Positions 27,165 to 35,514 are shown, counted from the stretch's first letter. The stretch: 64,000 nucleotides of DNA from MWCR01 sp049325475 (GCA_049325475.1 JBMOLN010000007.1:62001-126000), one strand, 5' to 3'. The notes: generated from the letters alone by a model not told the origin. Numbers and translations: made by a program.

Positions 27165-27601
27165 AAAAATGTCGCTAAAGTACCAAAAACAAAACCCCCG
27201 ACTACGTCGATGGTGTCATGCGCCCTAAGCCAAACCCGCGACCAACCCACAATAAACGGCCAGGCAATAAATAAATAGCTCCACCATCTCAATTCCGGCA
27301 CCAGCATCACCCAACTCGCAATCATAAAAGCAGCCACAGTATGCGAGCTTGGAAACGAATAGCCATATGCTTTAACTTTCACCGCTTCTCCGCGTGCCGC
27401 CGGACGCGGTCTTTTTATAATAAACTTAATCAGCTCCGCGATAATGGTCGGCGCAAAAATCCAAACAATAAAGAATAACAATTTCTCTTTGGGAATCGGC
27501 GACAATAAATAAACCAAACCCGTCACAACCAAAATCCCCCACCAGCTTCCTATCATGCTGATGATGTGAGCAAATACGGTTCTTTTAGTACCTTTAGACA
27601 T
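27149..27601 (-). CDS. PAP2-family membrane phosphatase
   Basis: 150 residues, about four membrane segments. All three PAP2 motifs are present: KFIIKRPRP, PSSHT, and SRVWLRAHDTIDVVGG. Likely dephosphorylates a lipid phosphate or diphosphate such as undecaprenyl diphosphate or phosphatidic acid on the outer face. A TATACT box lies about 45 bases upstream, and the leader between is filled by an AGTTCAGAGTTC repeat. The end of the gene runs into a CTAGTCC repeat. Confidence 0.93.
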   Translation of the reverse strand: MSKGTKRTVFAHIISMIGSWWGILVVTGLVYLLSPIPKEKLLFFIVWIFAPTIIAELIKFIIKRPRPAARGEAVKVKAYGYSFPSSHTVAAFMIASWVMLVPELRWWSYLFIAWPFIVGWSRVWLRAHDTIDVVGGFVFGTLATFLLVLV

Positions 27602-27724
27602 AACTTGCTCGAACTCAGAACATAGAACTCTGAACTCCGATTTTTGTTAATTCAGTATAGCCCATTTAAAGTAAATCAAAAAGAATCGAGCCCTGTCGCG
27701 TCTAACGCGATGTGCTCGACTCCT

Positions 27725-27765
27725 TTGTTATACATTATGCATTATGCACTGTTCATTATTCGTAT
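27725..27765. repeat. TATACATTATGCATTATGCAC repeat (family A), partly quoted
   Basis: Words TTATGCATTATGCACTGTTC behind and over the stop codon of the beta-propeller gene. Confidence 0.65.
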
Positions 27766-29795
27766 ATGTAATCTCTATATCCCGGCTCATCGGTATTTGG
27801 ATACTCCACTTCTCCCTGCTTTTGTAAATCATACAAATGATGCATTTGGATTCCCGCATCTGATAAAGTCAAAAAAGTATTATCCATATAAGCCACCCGA
27901 TCAATATCCTCATCATAATTCCCATAATACCAACCCGATTTTAATAAAGCTTGATCATCTTTGTGATGCGTAATCCTGCCCAACTCCTCAAAGCCTCCGG
28001 CGACTGTTAAACGATAAACTATAGCGCCCTGAAAAACAAAATCTCCGTACTCATTGCCTTCGCGGTCCGGATCAGCTTTCACCGCTTCATCCAGTTCCGC
28101 GATTCTAATCGGCAGAGCCAGCAATTGTTTGCTCGGTGAATATAAAAACGCTTTGTGATTATGCAACGCTTCAGACTCCGTACCGCGGTCGCCAATCACA
28201 ACTTTATGCAATTCCTTGGGATTGCTTACATCGCTCACATCAAACACCGCCATCTTAATCCCCTGGTACCAAGCAAAACCCGCCTGCTCGCCCGTCCATG
28301 GATCCTCGCCGGCTTCCACCGTATCCTTTCCCACGCCAATAATATGATTTTCATCCATTGGATGCAAATAATCCGAATATCCGGGAATTTTTAACTTGCC
28401 CAATATCTTGGGATTGTTAGGATCTTTCAAATCCAGAACGAAAAACGGATCAACTTTTTTAAATGTCACCATATATCCGCGGTCACCCATGAATCTCATT
28501 GAATAAATGCTTTCACCCGGCGCAATTCCCTCAATATTCCCGGCCGGATCCATATCCGCATTTAAAATATAAACATTGTTTGTGGAATCAGCTCCCGTTC
28601 TCCAGACCTGACCCTTTGTTGTGGCTGCACGCAAATATCCATTATGCTCATCCAATGAAAATTGATTCAAAAGATGCCCGGGAACAGATCCTTGTTTTGT
28701 AAAAACAATCTTGCCTCCGTCTAAATTAAATTTATAAATATTGGTCTGCTCGCGATCTTCGGGAATCATGCTGTCCAACAGCGGCCGCACCTGCCAATCC
28801 TGCCTGGCTACATATAAATTTTTCAAAGACGCGTAAACCGTCTCGCTTGATCCCAAAATAACTTCGCGCTGCACCTCACCTTTGCCTTGCATGGGCACTG
28901 AAGCCACGGTCAGATACTCGCGGCTCGGCTCCGGATCAAAATAGCCGACATTCCCGCATTTAACCATGGGTTCAAAACTCGAACTGACATTGCTATCGCG
29001 GTATGCCGGGACCAAATCCTTGGCCTCGGGCAATAAGTCAAAACCATGCCACGGACTCCAAGAATTCATTATTAAATAAACATGCCCGTCTATCATCCTT
29101 GATGATGAAAGAGATCCGTCAAACTCAACCGTTCTGACTTTTTTTGCAGCTGCGCGGTCGGATATATCCCAGATCTGCGCCACTGTCACCGATCCGCCCC
29201 ATGAATGCGGCGCAAATTCAGCTCCAACACCCCCTATAAGGGGCATGGGATAAATATAATCATTATATGTATGTCCCATAATCATCAGTCTATCGCCATC
29301 AATATACATATCATTGGCATATACATCTTTATCCATTTCAATCTGCCCGGCCAACTTTGCATTATCAGTCGGCAAAATCTGTGAAATCATTATTCTATTT
29401 TTTGAAAGATGATAAATGTAAGTTCCGTCCATCTTCAAGATATCCGCTTCATCAACTCCGGCAACCTGTGTATTGGTCTGCGAAAAATCCTGTGCCGAAG
29501 ACGGAAGTTCGCCGGAATATGCCGCCGAAGACGGAGTACTCTCGAGCGGCGCCGTTTTCTGCATTGTCGGCATCGGTATTCCATCTTCCATCATATAACC
29601 TCCGCGTCCGTCATCCGCCTTAACAATTTGATCTTTTAAAACCGAACAAGATGTAAAGCGCTCCACTCTATTGCTCGGCACAAGCGGCTGGCCGGGCTGG
29701 CTTAGGTCAACCGTCAAAACCGGTGTCACCGGCGCCAAACCCAAGCTGGTTATAAACATCGCACTAAGCGATTTAATAAAGAGATCCATGAACAT
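27756..29795 (-). CDS. Secreted beta-propeller domain protein (PF09826-like)
   Basis: 679 residues. An N-terminal hydrophobic signal (residues 1-25) is followed by the hallmark QTNTQVAGVDEADILKMDGTYIY of the C-terminal beta-propeller family, quoted here in part. Repeated blades follow, with DLKDPNNPKILGKLKIPGYSDYLHP and FDVSDVSNPKELHKV. Such proteins are secreted or surface bound, often with a calcium-type DxDxDG loop; function is not established. Single gene. Confidence 0.92.
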   Translation of the reverse strand: MFMDLFIKSLSAMFITSLGLAPVTPVLTVDLSQPGQPLVPSNRVERFTSCSVLKDQIVKADDGRGGYMMEDGIPMPTMQKTAPLESTPSSAAYSGELPSSAQDFSQTNTQVAGVDEADILKMDGTYIYHLSKNRIMISQILPTDNAKLAGQIEMDKDVYANDMYIDGDRLMIMGHTYNDYIYPMPLIGGVGAEFAPHSWGGSVTVAQIWDISDRAAAKKVRTVEFDGSLSSSRMIDGHVYLIMNSWSPWHGFDLLPEAKDLVPAYRDSNVSSSFEPMVKCGNVGYFDPEPSREYLTVASVPMQGKGEVQREVILGSSETVYASLKNLYVARQDWQVRPLLDSMIPEDREQTNIYKFNLDGGKIVFTKQGSVPGHLLNQFSLDEHNGYLRAATTKGQVWRTGADSTNNVYILNADMDPAGNIEGIAPGESIYSMRFMGDRGYMVTFKKVDPFFVLDLKDPNNPKILGKLKIPGYSDYLHPMDENHIIGVGKDTVEAGEDPWTGEQAGFAWYQGIKMAVFDVSDVSNPKELHKVVIGDRGTESEALHNHKAFLYSPSKQLLALPIRIAELDEAVKADPDREGNEYGDFVFQGAIVYRLTVAGGFEELGRITHHKDDQALLKSGWYYGNYDEDIDRVAYMDNTFLTLSDAGIQMHHLYDLQKQGEVEYPNTDEPGYRDYIYE

Positions 29796-29919
29796 ACCTA
29801 AAATTAATTAATAATTAATAAAGAAAAAAGAAAAAATTTTGAATAAGACTTTATAATTTATTTTGCTTACTGGTAATTAAGGTTTTTGTTAAAATTTTTA
29901 TCAATTCTATACAATCTCT

Positions 29920-30207
29920 TCACAAGCTATCAGATTCTTCAAACTCGATTAATTTAGAATCTCTAATTAATCTTAACCAGTAATCAGTTTCTCGAGCTTC
30001 TTTTAATGCAATCTGAACTTTATTAATGAAATCGGCCTTTGAAATAGCAGCAACCGCTTCTTCTGAATTTGCACCAATTGCCGTACCACTTCGTAAAACT
30101 TGTTTAGAAATCACAAATTCATGCTTCTCTTTAGATAAATAAAAATATAGTTTTATGATTTTTAAAGCAAATTGATAGCTTTTATCCAAAGCGATATTCT
30201 CTTTCAT
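29920..30207 (-). CDS. Four-helix-bundle (S23-type) protein cut short by TGA
   Basis: 95 residues ending at a TGA. The family pattern is clear (YQFALKIIKLYFYLSKEKHEF, RSGTAIGANSEEAVAAISKADFINK, ARETDYWLRLI, quoted in part). Reading on in the same frame past the TGA gives 22 more residues (RDCIELIKILTKTL...) ending at TAA (29851-29853). That is exactly the expected last helix and would give the usual length of about 118. So this is a recent nonsense change or a readthrough case. The gene at 55602 is an intact homologue. TGA is an ordinary stop elsewhere in the window. Confidence 0.8.
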   Translation of the reverse strand: MKENIALDKSYQFALKIIKLYFYLSKEKHEFVISKQVLRSGTAIGANSEEAVAAISKADFINKVQIALKEARETDYWLRLIRDSKLIEFEESDSL

Positions 30208-30333
30208 AAAAAATTATATATTGCATTACTCATTCTTTATTCTTTATTCTTTATTCTTTATAAAGATAGTTTAACGAGTTATTTATTAAAACGCCAATCA
30301 AAGAAGCACATGACATTTTGGATTTGCCTATAA

Positions 30334-30362
30334 TTGCGCATTTGCTATCATATCAGCATAAT
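30334..30362 (+). promoter_or_regulatory. Promoter of the 40-residue gene
   Basis: -35 TTGCGC (30334-30339), 17-base spacer, -10 CATAAT (30357-30362), start codon 18 bases on. Confidence 0.4.
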
Positions 30363-30380
30363 TTTTAAATTCAATTTTTT

Positions 30381-30503
30381 ATGCATTACGATGATGAGCA
30401 AGACATCAAAGATGCTTTACAGCAAGCTCAAGATGCGGTTGACGAACTTAATGATGCCGTCGCCGAACTTGAATCCCTCTCCACTTCCGGGGATTCAAAT
30501 TAA
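30381..30503 (+). CDS. Small acidic coiled-coil protein
   Basis: 40 residues: MHYDDEQDIKDALQQAQ... with heptad-like DAL-QAQDAVDELNDAVAELESL, ending SGDSN. Very acidic, predicted one helix. It has an upstream promoter-like sequence and third-position variation consistent with coding, but it is short, so the call is tentative. It precedes the 240-residue membrane protein by 60 bases and could be expressed with it. Confidence 0.5.
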   Translation: MHYDDEQDIKDALQQAQDAVDELNDAVAELESLSTSGDSN

Positions 30504-30527
30504 TATCGCATCAGCGATTCCTGCATT

Positions 30528-30562
30528 GTTAATTGTTAATTATTAATTGTTAATAATAAAAG
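30528..30562. repeat. TTAATTGTTAATTATTAATTG repeat (family G), partly quoted
   Basis: Tandem TTGTTAA/TTATTAA words directly before the ATG of the 240-residue gene. Same family as 56610-56645 and 63472-63494. Confidence 0.6.
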
Positions 30563-30563
30563 T

Positions 30564-31286
30564 ATGGCCAATCCCGAAATGCCTCTTGCCGCACAACCGC
30601 AAGAAATCCCAACGCTTCCCAGCGCCGCAGAGGAAACCTCAACGCCTCCCGGCGCCGCTGATGAAGTCCCGGTCAGCGAAGTAACGCCTTCGGGGCCCAA
30701 GGAAACCGAAGCCGGCACGACCGGCATCGAACTGGAAACGGATGCCAAAATTCCTTTAGACCAAATCCGCGAATCAAATCCCGGTATATATCAAGAAATT
30801 ATCCAAACCATCGAAAGTTTAGATAAAGCACATACTGATTTATATAGACGTGCCAATAAAATGTTCTTTGGCGTCTTATCTGCGGAAGAAATTGCGACCG
30901 TGGACAATGCCGGCCGCCCCATTGCCGAATCAGATCCTAAAGTCCAAGCCGCCAGAGAACGGGTCAGAAGAGCGTATAACAAACTGCGCATGGCCGCTGT
31001 CGGATTCGTCGCTCTGATAATGATGGGAGGAGCCATCGGCAAAGCCCACGAAGATCCCGAAGTCCAAGACCGTATTGCAACCGTTTCAAACGAAGCTGAG
31101 AGCAATGTCATGGAACTCATGCAGCGCATTGATGAAACTTCACGCCAAGCTGAAGATGAAGTAAAAGACTACTTGCAAGAAAAAAAGAAAGAAGCCCGAG
31201 AAGAAACCGTCAAAATAATTGCCGAAGGGATCAAAATCGCCAAAGAAGCTGAAAACTTAGAAAAAAATTCCGGGGGAAAAAAATAA
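30564..31286 (+). CDS. Single-pass membrane protein of unknown function
   Basis: 240 residues. A Pro/Ala/Glu-rich N-terminal arm (about 60 residues), a helical part (IYQEIIQTIESLDKAHTDLYRRANKMF, quoted in part), one membrane segment near 143-160 (MAAVGFVALIMMGGAIG) and a long charged C-terminal coiled coil. No known domain. Repeat words stand immediately before the ATG. A bidirectional terminator follows. Confidence 0.7.
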   Translation: MANPEMPLAAQPQEIPTLPSAAEETSTPPGAADEVPVSEVTPSGPKETEAGTTGIELETDAKIPLDQIRESNPGIYQEIIQTIESLDKAHTDLYRRANKMFFGVLSAEEIATVDNAGRPIAESDPKVQAARERVRRAYNKLRMAAVGFVALIMMGGAIGKAHEDPEVQDRIATVSNEAESNVMELMQRIDETSRQAEDEVKDYLQEKKKEAREETVKIIAEGIKIAKEAENLEKNSGGKK

Positions 31287-31340
31287 ATTTATTTTTTTTA
31301 CTCCAAATTTATAGTTTAATATTTATTGTTTATTATATAA

Positions 31341-31374
31341 AAAAACCGTCCTATCTTAAGGGCGGTTTTTGTCT
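31341..31374. terminator. Bidirectional terminator between convergent genes
   Basis: Ten-pair stem AAAACCGTCC / GGGCGGTTTT with loop TATCTTAA, A-run before and T-run after. Confidence 0.8.
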
Positions 31375-31381
31375 TGGGAAA

Positions 31382-32065
31382 TTATCGATTACCCATACCT
31401 CGATGCATTCCGCGTCCCATGCCTTTACCGGTCAATTCAAGTCCCAATTCTTCACGAATGGTTTTTGCACCGTCCATGAGCTGATGCATCTCTGAAAATT
31501 TTGCGAAGTTATCTGCATTAATAACTTTAAAGCGTTCGGGAAGTTCACCGTCTGTCGCCGTCAGAGCAAACCATGCCTGATAGTCCCCGTCCAAAACTGC
31601 TGCGTGAATAGCTTCTCGTTCTTCTTCAGTGTGAACCGGCTGGCCATTGCCTTGACCTTGACCGTTTCCGCGCATTCCCGGACCCGGTAAACCCAATTCT
31701 TCTGCTATACTTTTCGCTGTTTCAAAATCCTGATTTTTTATAGCATTATGCATGTCGCAGAACTTGCTGAAATTATTAGCCGTAATTGTTTCCAGAATCT
31801 TTGGCGCTTGGCCGTTCTCCGGAGTTACAGCCGCAACAAATGCATTGTAATCTCGGCTTTCAATGGCAGCTTTTACATCTTCATTCTGCATAAAATGATG
31901 CGCTTTATGCATCCTCTGCATCATGACGCGCTTCATCTGAAAACCATTTTCCGCATCATTATTTATATTAGTCGCAGTATCGCTGGCAAGCACCGTTCCT
32001 GCAATGGCAATCGTTCCCAAAGCGCCGGTAGCAATACCTGCTTTTTTCCAAAATTCGTAGTTCAT
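31382..32065 (-). CDS. Secreted Met/His/Gly-rich protein with duplicated domain
   Basis: 227 residues. Signal peptide (AGIATGALGTIAIAGTVLASD), then a Met/His-rich segment (KRVMMQRMHKAHHFM). Two copies of a domain of about 65 residues follow: DVKAAIESRDYNAFVAAVTPENG...NFSKFCDMHNAI and AIHAAVLDGDYQAWFALTATDG...NFAKFSEMHQLM. A GQGQGNG linker separates them and the tail is GMGRGMHRGMGNR. The Met/His content suggests metal binding, which is only an inference. It lies downstream of the second ECF module, so it is a candidate target or co-expressed member. Confidence 0.75.
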   Translation of the reverse strand: MNYEFWKKAGIATGALGTIAIAGTVLASDTATNINNDAENGFQMKRVMMQRMHKAHHFMQNEDVKAAIESRDYNAFVAAVTPENGQAPKILETITANNFSKFCDMHNAIKNQDFETAKSIAEELGLPGPGMRGNGQGQGNGQPVHTEEEREAIHAAVLDGDYQAWFALTATDGELPERFKVINADNFAKFSEMHQLMDGAKTIREELGLELTGKGMGRGMHRGMGNR

Positions 32066-32188
32066 ATATATACTAGAGAAAGGTTAAAGGTAAAAAGTTA
32101 AATGATTGTTCAATTGTATATACAATCGCTGCTTAATCCTTAATTTTTAATCCTTTATCAATTATTGTTTGTAAGGAGGTGTCCCGCG

Positions 32189-32226
32189 GGAGGGAGTCAG
32201 CGGCCGCTAGCCCTCCACTGACTTCC
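32189..32226. other. Hairpin with alternative pairing after the ECF module
   Basis: Twelve-pair imperfect stem GGGAGTCAGCGG (32192-32203) / CCACTGACTTCC (32215-32226). An alternative GGAGGG (32189-32194) / CCCTCC (32211-32216) pairing overlaps it and excludes it. The loop contains GCGGCCGC. No T-run, so not a simple terminator. It sits in the spacer between the membrane protein of the ECF pair and the Met/His-rich gene, all on the minus strand. Confidence 0.6.
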
Positions 32227-32239
32227 ACGATCTTATACG

Positions 32240-33001
32240 CTAAGGCTTCATCTGTTCTTTCACCGGCTCCTGCGCTCTGTTATTAAGCATCTGGATACGC
32301 ACGCCCCTGGGGCAAGGCATCAAATCTTTAGCTTCGAAAACATTAATAGACGTACTGGCCGAACCAAATGCTCTGACGCAGGGTGATTCCTCAATAATTC
32401 TCTCTGCTCTTTGCGTATCGCATTCGGAAACATCAACCTGCCATGTTATGCCATGCGGATCTCTGATCAATAAAATGGCCTTGTCCATACCCTGAACCCT
32501 GCCCGCCACCATGCCCATATCCGGCCTTATCAATTTTTGCATTCTGGGTCTTTGTATTAAATAATAACCCGGCAATTTTTCCGCCGCTAAAAATTCTATC
32601 TTCTCTGAAAGACCCACAGCCGAGACGGCTCCTCCGAGCGCGATAAAGGATAAAACCAAAACACCGCCGATAAACGTTGTTCTATACCTGTAACCGCGCG
32701 GAGCATGTATAAAAATCGCCAGAGCCGCAACACCCGTGCCCAGACTGAATAAAATCCAAAACAACGGCAGAAAATCTAAAAAATTAGACAAAAACGATCC
32801 CTGTCTGTACTCGGCGATCAAGCCTTGCGGATCAGTCACAAACCAAAAAGCCACGCCTGTTGAAATAATTCCAATGATTACGAAAGATCCGAATAAAAAC
32901 CAAAGACCGGCGTGCTTGGCACGCACTTGCCAGCGCGGTATTGGTTCCGGCATCTCACCGCGCTCAATCTTGTCTTTAAATTGATCTGCTATGCTCGTCA
33001 T
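32240..33001 (-). CDS. Membrane protein, probable anti-sigma partner
   Basis: 253 residues. About 30 cytoplasmic residues (MTSIADQFKDKIERGEMPEP), three membrane segments (about 30-52, 70-95, 103-130) and an extracytoplasmic beta-rich domain with AILLIRDPHGITWQVDVSEC and a Cys pair. The start overlaps the ECF sigma stop (ATGA), the usual arrangement for a cognate membrane anti-sigma factor. No zinc-binding HxxxCxxC is seen, so the mode of sigma binding is unknown. Confidence 0.75.
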   Translation of the reverse strand: MTSIADQFKDKIERGEMPEPIPRWQVRAKHAGLWFLFGSFVIIGIISTGVAFWFVTDPQGLIAEYRQGSFLSNFLDFLPLFWILFSLGTGVAALAIFIHAPRGYRYRTTFIGGVLVLSFIALGGAVSAVGLSEKIEFLAAEKLPGYYLIQRPRMQKLIRPDMGMVAGRVQGMDKAILLIRDPHGITWQVDVSECDTQRAERIIEESPCVRAFGSASTSINVFEAKDLMPCPRGVRIQMLNNRAQEPVKEQMKP

Positions 33002-33591
33002 ATTGGTTTAATAACCGCCTCCATTGTATCTGCCGCTTTCTGAAACTTTTGTTTCGCCCTTCTGATCCAGGTCGCAACCGTTCCCGGAGGCGCGCGTAAA
33101 ATATCGCTGATTTCATCATACGTCTTTTCTTCCATATACGCCAAAATCAAAACCGTCCTGTCACGTTCCGGCAACTCATTCATAATACGCTTTACAGCAT
33201 CAGCCGTCAGAGATGCATCAGCTAAACGGGCACTGTCATCGCCCGACTGCAATAAACGCCCGAAGCCCTCGTCTTCATCATCCAACGAAGCGTCTCCCAT
33301 TTTTTTCTTTTGCTTGCGGTAAACAGAAATCGTTCTATTGTGAACTATTCTATATATCCAACTCGAAAATTTTAAAGACGGATCAAAATTGGCGATATGC
33401 TTATAGGCGTCCATAAAAGACTCCTGCAAGATATCCTCCGCGTCCTCATTGGAAAAATGACTGATTCTTTTTATATACGATAAAAGACGCGATTCATAGC
33501 GTCGTATTAAAACAACAAGCGCCTGGGCATCCGAAAGAACAGTTTGCGCCAATTCTTCATCGGTTTTATTTTGGTATAAATCCGAATGCAT
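32998..33591 (-). CDS. ECF-type RNA polymerase sigma factor (second copy)
   Basis: 197 residues. Region 2: LIRRYESRLLSYIKRI, EDAEDILQESFMDAYKHI, FSSWIYRIVHNRTISVYRKQK. Region 4: ELPERDRTVLILAYMEEKTYDEISDILRAPPGTVATWIRRAK (quoted in pieces). Only modestly like the copy at 14 kb. The -10 box lies six bases before the ATG with no Shine-Dalgarno, so its mRNA should be leaderless. It is coupled to a downstream membrane protein. Confidence 0.95.
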   Translation of the reverse strand: MHSDLYQNKTDEELAQTVLSDAQALVVLIRRYESRLLSYIKRISHFSNEDAEDILQESFMDAYKHIANFDPSLKFSSWIYRIVHNRTISVYRKQKKKMGDASLDDEDEGFGRLLQSGDDSARLADASLTADAVKRIMNELPERDRTVLILAYMEEKTYDEISDILRAPPGTVATWIRRAKQKFQKAADTMEAVIKPI

Positions 33592-33597
33592 ACCAGC

Positions 33598-33625
33598 ATA
33601 ATATAGTACGTAAATATCCTTGCAA
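33598..33625 (-). promoter_or_regulatory. Leaderless promoter of the second ECF gene
   Basis: Minus strand -35 TTGCAA (33620-33625), 16-base spacer, -10 TATTAT (33598-33603), then six bases to the ATG. Confidence 0.5.
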
Positions 33626-33669
33626 GTCTTTCATTTTCTACAAAATGATTTTTATGCTAAAATAAGCTT

Positions 33670-33803
33670 AATATCAACTAGAATCTAGTGCCTAGCGACT
33701 AACATCACGTATCGTGCATCCTGTATCGTCTGACGATTCACGTTATACGTTGCGAGTTTCGCGAATTGAGTTCTTGTGTCTAGTATCTAGAGTCCAACAT
33801 CCA
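33670..33803. repeat. Mixed word-repeat spacer (families E and F)
   Basis: CTAGAATCTAGTGCCTAGCG words, then CACGTATCGTGCATCCTGTATCG words, then TCTAGTATCTAGAGTCC, upstream of the nuclease-like gene. No clear promoter. Confidence 0.6.
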
Positions 33804-33808
33804 TTCGT

Positions 33809-34984
33809 ATGACAGCCATGCCTAATCTGGTGCCGCCAATGCCCAACCGGGCACCTCAAATACCTCCGCATATTTTTTTGCAACGAAAAAAGGTAAAAAA
33901 CCGCCCTGATGAATTGCTAGAACGTGTTGTTGAATCGCATAGCCAACACATACCATATTTTGATTACAAGCGGGCTGTTCACTTGGTCAAATCTGCTTTT
34001 GAATCCGCAAATCAAGGCCGGTTGCGCGAATTGGAATCCGAACTCCAAAACCGTATCATCCGTTACTTATCACACCAACCTTCACAGCTGCAAACCGTAG
34101 TTCAAAAAATTTTTAGCAATGCGCAAACCGTAATTAAAGACCCGCGCTTTCGAGCCGGCGTGTCTCAAGAAATTAGCCACCTGCAAAGCGGTATTATTTC
34201 TGTTATTGCTGTTTTACAAAATATTGAAAATAACTTTAGACGCAGACAAAGACTTGGAATGTTGCCGGCCGAACGAGAACTGTACCTAGGGACAAATGAT
34301 TATTTGGATGCTGCCAGATGTATTGATTTAATCGGTATTGAATACGATTCAGAAGGACCGCAAGCGATTGATCTGTATCAAGTTAAAAGTCCAAAAATTA
34401 CTCTAACACGTAAAGAAATTCAAGACATTCAAGACAATCATCAATTATTCGTTGATGAACTTGCTAGCGGCGAATATGCTTTTCGCTCTAAATTAACTAC
34501 GCGAAATTTAAGTTTAGCCGAAAAAGAATTAAAAGAGTTTCTTGCCACTGCGGCTGAAAATAAAGAACATGAAAATGTTGCTGAATTCTTAAAAAGACAT
34601 TCTGACCTTCTATTGGCATTATTAACCGAACCTCCTGCATCCTTTGAAGATGAGGCTATCGAAGAATACTTAACAACAAATGGAATGGATAATCAATCGT
34701 TGATTGATCTGCATCTGCTGTTTCAACCCAAAAAATTCCATGTCGCTTGTCAATTATTATCCGAGTTGGGGCTTGGTACGCCCAATCTAGACGAAACCCA
34801 AATCAGAACCATGGAACAATTTCATTTATGGGCTCTGCAATATTTACCACCCGCTGAAAAACTAAAAGCCATTTATACTGATTTTGAAGTAGAACCACAA
34901 TATATTACTCAAGATACACAATACCGATCAATCATCGATCATGGCGGCCCGCAAATCATAATGCCCATCCGGCCCGGCCGCTGA
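33809..34984 (+). CDS. Soluble protein with PD-(D/E)xK-like motif
   Basis: 391 residues, no signal. The central part (about 150-215) reads GTNDYLDAARCIDLIGIEYDSEGPQAIDLYQVKSPK; the AIDLYQVKS strand looks like the second half (D-x-x-x-V-K) of a PD-(D/E)xK nuclease core, with an acidic residue upstream. This is a pattern guess. The flanks are alpha-helical. A second ATG three codons in is possible. No Shine-Dalgarno; the spacer before it is repeat-rich. Role unknown. Confidence 0.65.
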   Translation: MTAMPNLVPPMPNRAPQIPPHIFLQRKKVKNRPDELLERVVESHSQHIPYFDYKRAVHLVKSAFESANQGRLRELESELQNRIIRYLSHQPSQLQTVVQKIFSNAQTVIKDPRFRAGVSQEISHLQSGIISVIAVLQNIENNFRRRQRLGMLPAERELYLGTNDYLDAARCIDLIGIEYDSEGPQAIDLYQVKSPKITLTRKEIQDIQDNHQLFVDELASGEYAFRSKLTTRNLSLAEKELKEFLATAAENKEHENVAEFLKRHSDLLLALLTEPPASFEDEAIEEYLTTNGMDNQSLIDLHLLFQPKKFHVACQLLSELGLGTPNLDETQIRTMEQFHLWALQYLPPAEKLKAIYTDFEVEPQYITQDTQYRSIIDHGGPQIIMPIRPGR

Positions 34985-34994
34985 TATCCCGCTC

Positions 34995-35023
34995 TTGACA
35001 TAATTACCATTTACCCCTAATAT
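34995..35023 (+). promoter_or_regulatory. Promoter overlapping an upstream ATG
   Basis: -35 TTGACA (34995-35000), 17-base spacer, -10 TAATAT (35018-35023). The box includes the ATG at 35022, so transcripts would start behind that codon, which favours the ATG at 35061. Confidence 0.6.
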
Positions 35024-35060
35024 GCAAAATCCCTTCACCTTAACAAAGGATCAAGACGAA

Positions 35061-35300
35061 ATGGCTGACACAAGCAACAAAGTCGGCCAATTGGCTGGCA
35101 AGTTAGGCTTTGTACCAACATCCGGATCCGTGGCTTTGCCCGGTGATGATGTTTACTCCCATATTTACGAAACTTTGGAAAAAGTAATGGCAACGCCCGA
35201 GTACAAAGAGCTGGCACGTAAACGCCAAGCCGGCGAAATTACTCAAGAGCAAGCTCTCCAAGCAGTCGTGGAAATCGCCAAACAATTTGATTCAGAATAA
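35061..35300 (+). CDS. Small soluble protein of unknown function
   Basis: 79 residues from this ATG (MADTSNKVGQLAGKLGF...), which follows an AAAGGA by ten bases. The longer reading from 35022 adds 13 residues, but its ATG is part of the -10 box. Mostly helical at the C-terminus (LEKVMATPEYKELARKRQAGEITQEQALQAVVEI, quoted in part). No known domain. A strong terminator follows. Confidence 0.65.
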   Translation: MADTSNKVGQLAGKLGFVPTSGSVALPGDDVYSHIYETLEKVMATPEYKELARKRQAGEITQEQALQAVVEIAKQFDSE

Positions 35301-35320
35301 TCCTTTCCGTCCCTTCACTC

Positions 35321-35343
35321 AATCGCCCTCCGGCGATTTTTTT
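35321..35343 (+). terminator. Terminator of the small gene at 35061
   Basis: Stem AATCGCC / GGCGATT with loop CTC and T-run. Confidence 0.8.
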
Positions 35344-35403
35344 AATACTCCTTAACCTCCTACGGTGATTCCTGCTTTTGACAGCAAAAGTAGGCGAAAC
35401 TGC

Positions 35404-35483
35404 TGGGGTCTGCGATGCCCTCTCATTTCATGGGATGCTTATCCTCTTTTACCCACCATGGTTAGCGCATCCCCCAGACCCCA
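35404..35483. other. Nested inverted repeat, possible structured RNA
   Basis: Outer arms TGGGGTCTG (35404-35412) and CAGACCCCA (35475-35483). Inside lies GGGATGC pairing with GCATCCC next to the right outer arm. About 80 bases, no open reading frame. Part of the gene-free 414 bases between 35300 and 35715. Confidence 0.5.
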
Positions 35484-35514
35484 TGCCATTTCAAAACGAA
35501 GTTTTACATTACGT

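Noticed and set aside
29920..29922. TGA recoded as glycine or tryptophan (alternative genetic code)
   Set aside because: TGA ends many intact genes here (for example the second ECF gene and cbiB) and no other gene needs it as sense.
32189..32223. H-type pseudoknot from AGTCAG/CTGACT and GGAGGG/CCCTCC
   Set aside because: The third loop would have zero bases, which is sterically poor; a simple 12-pair hairpin with competing pairing explains the bases better.
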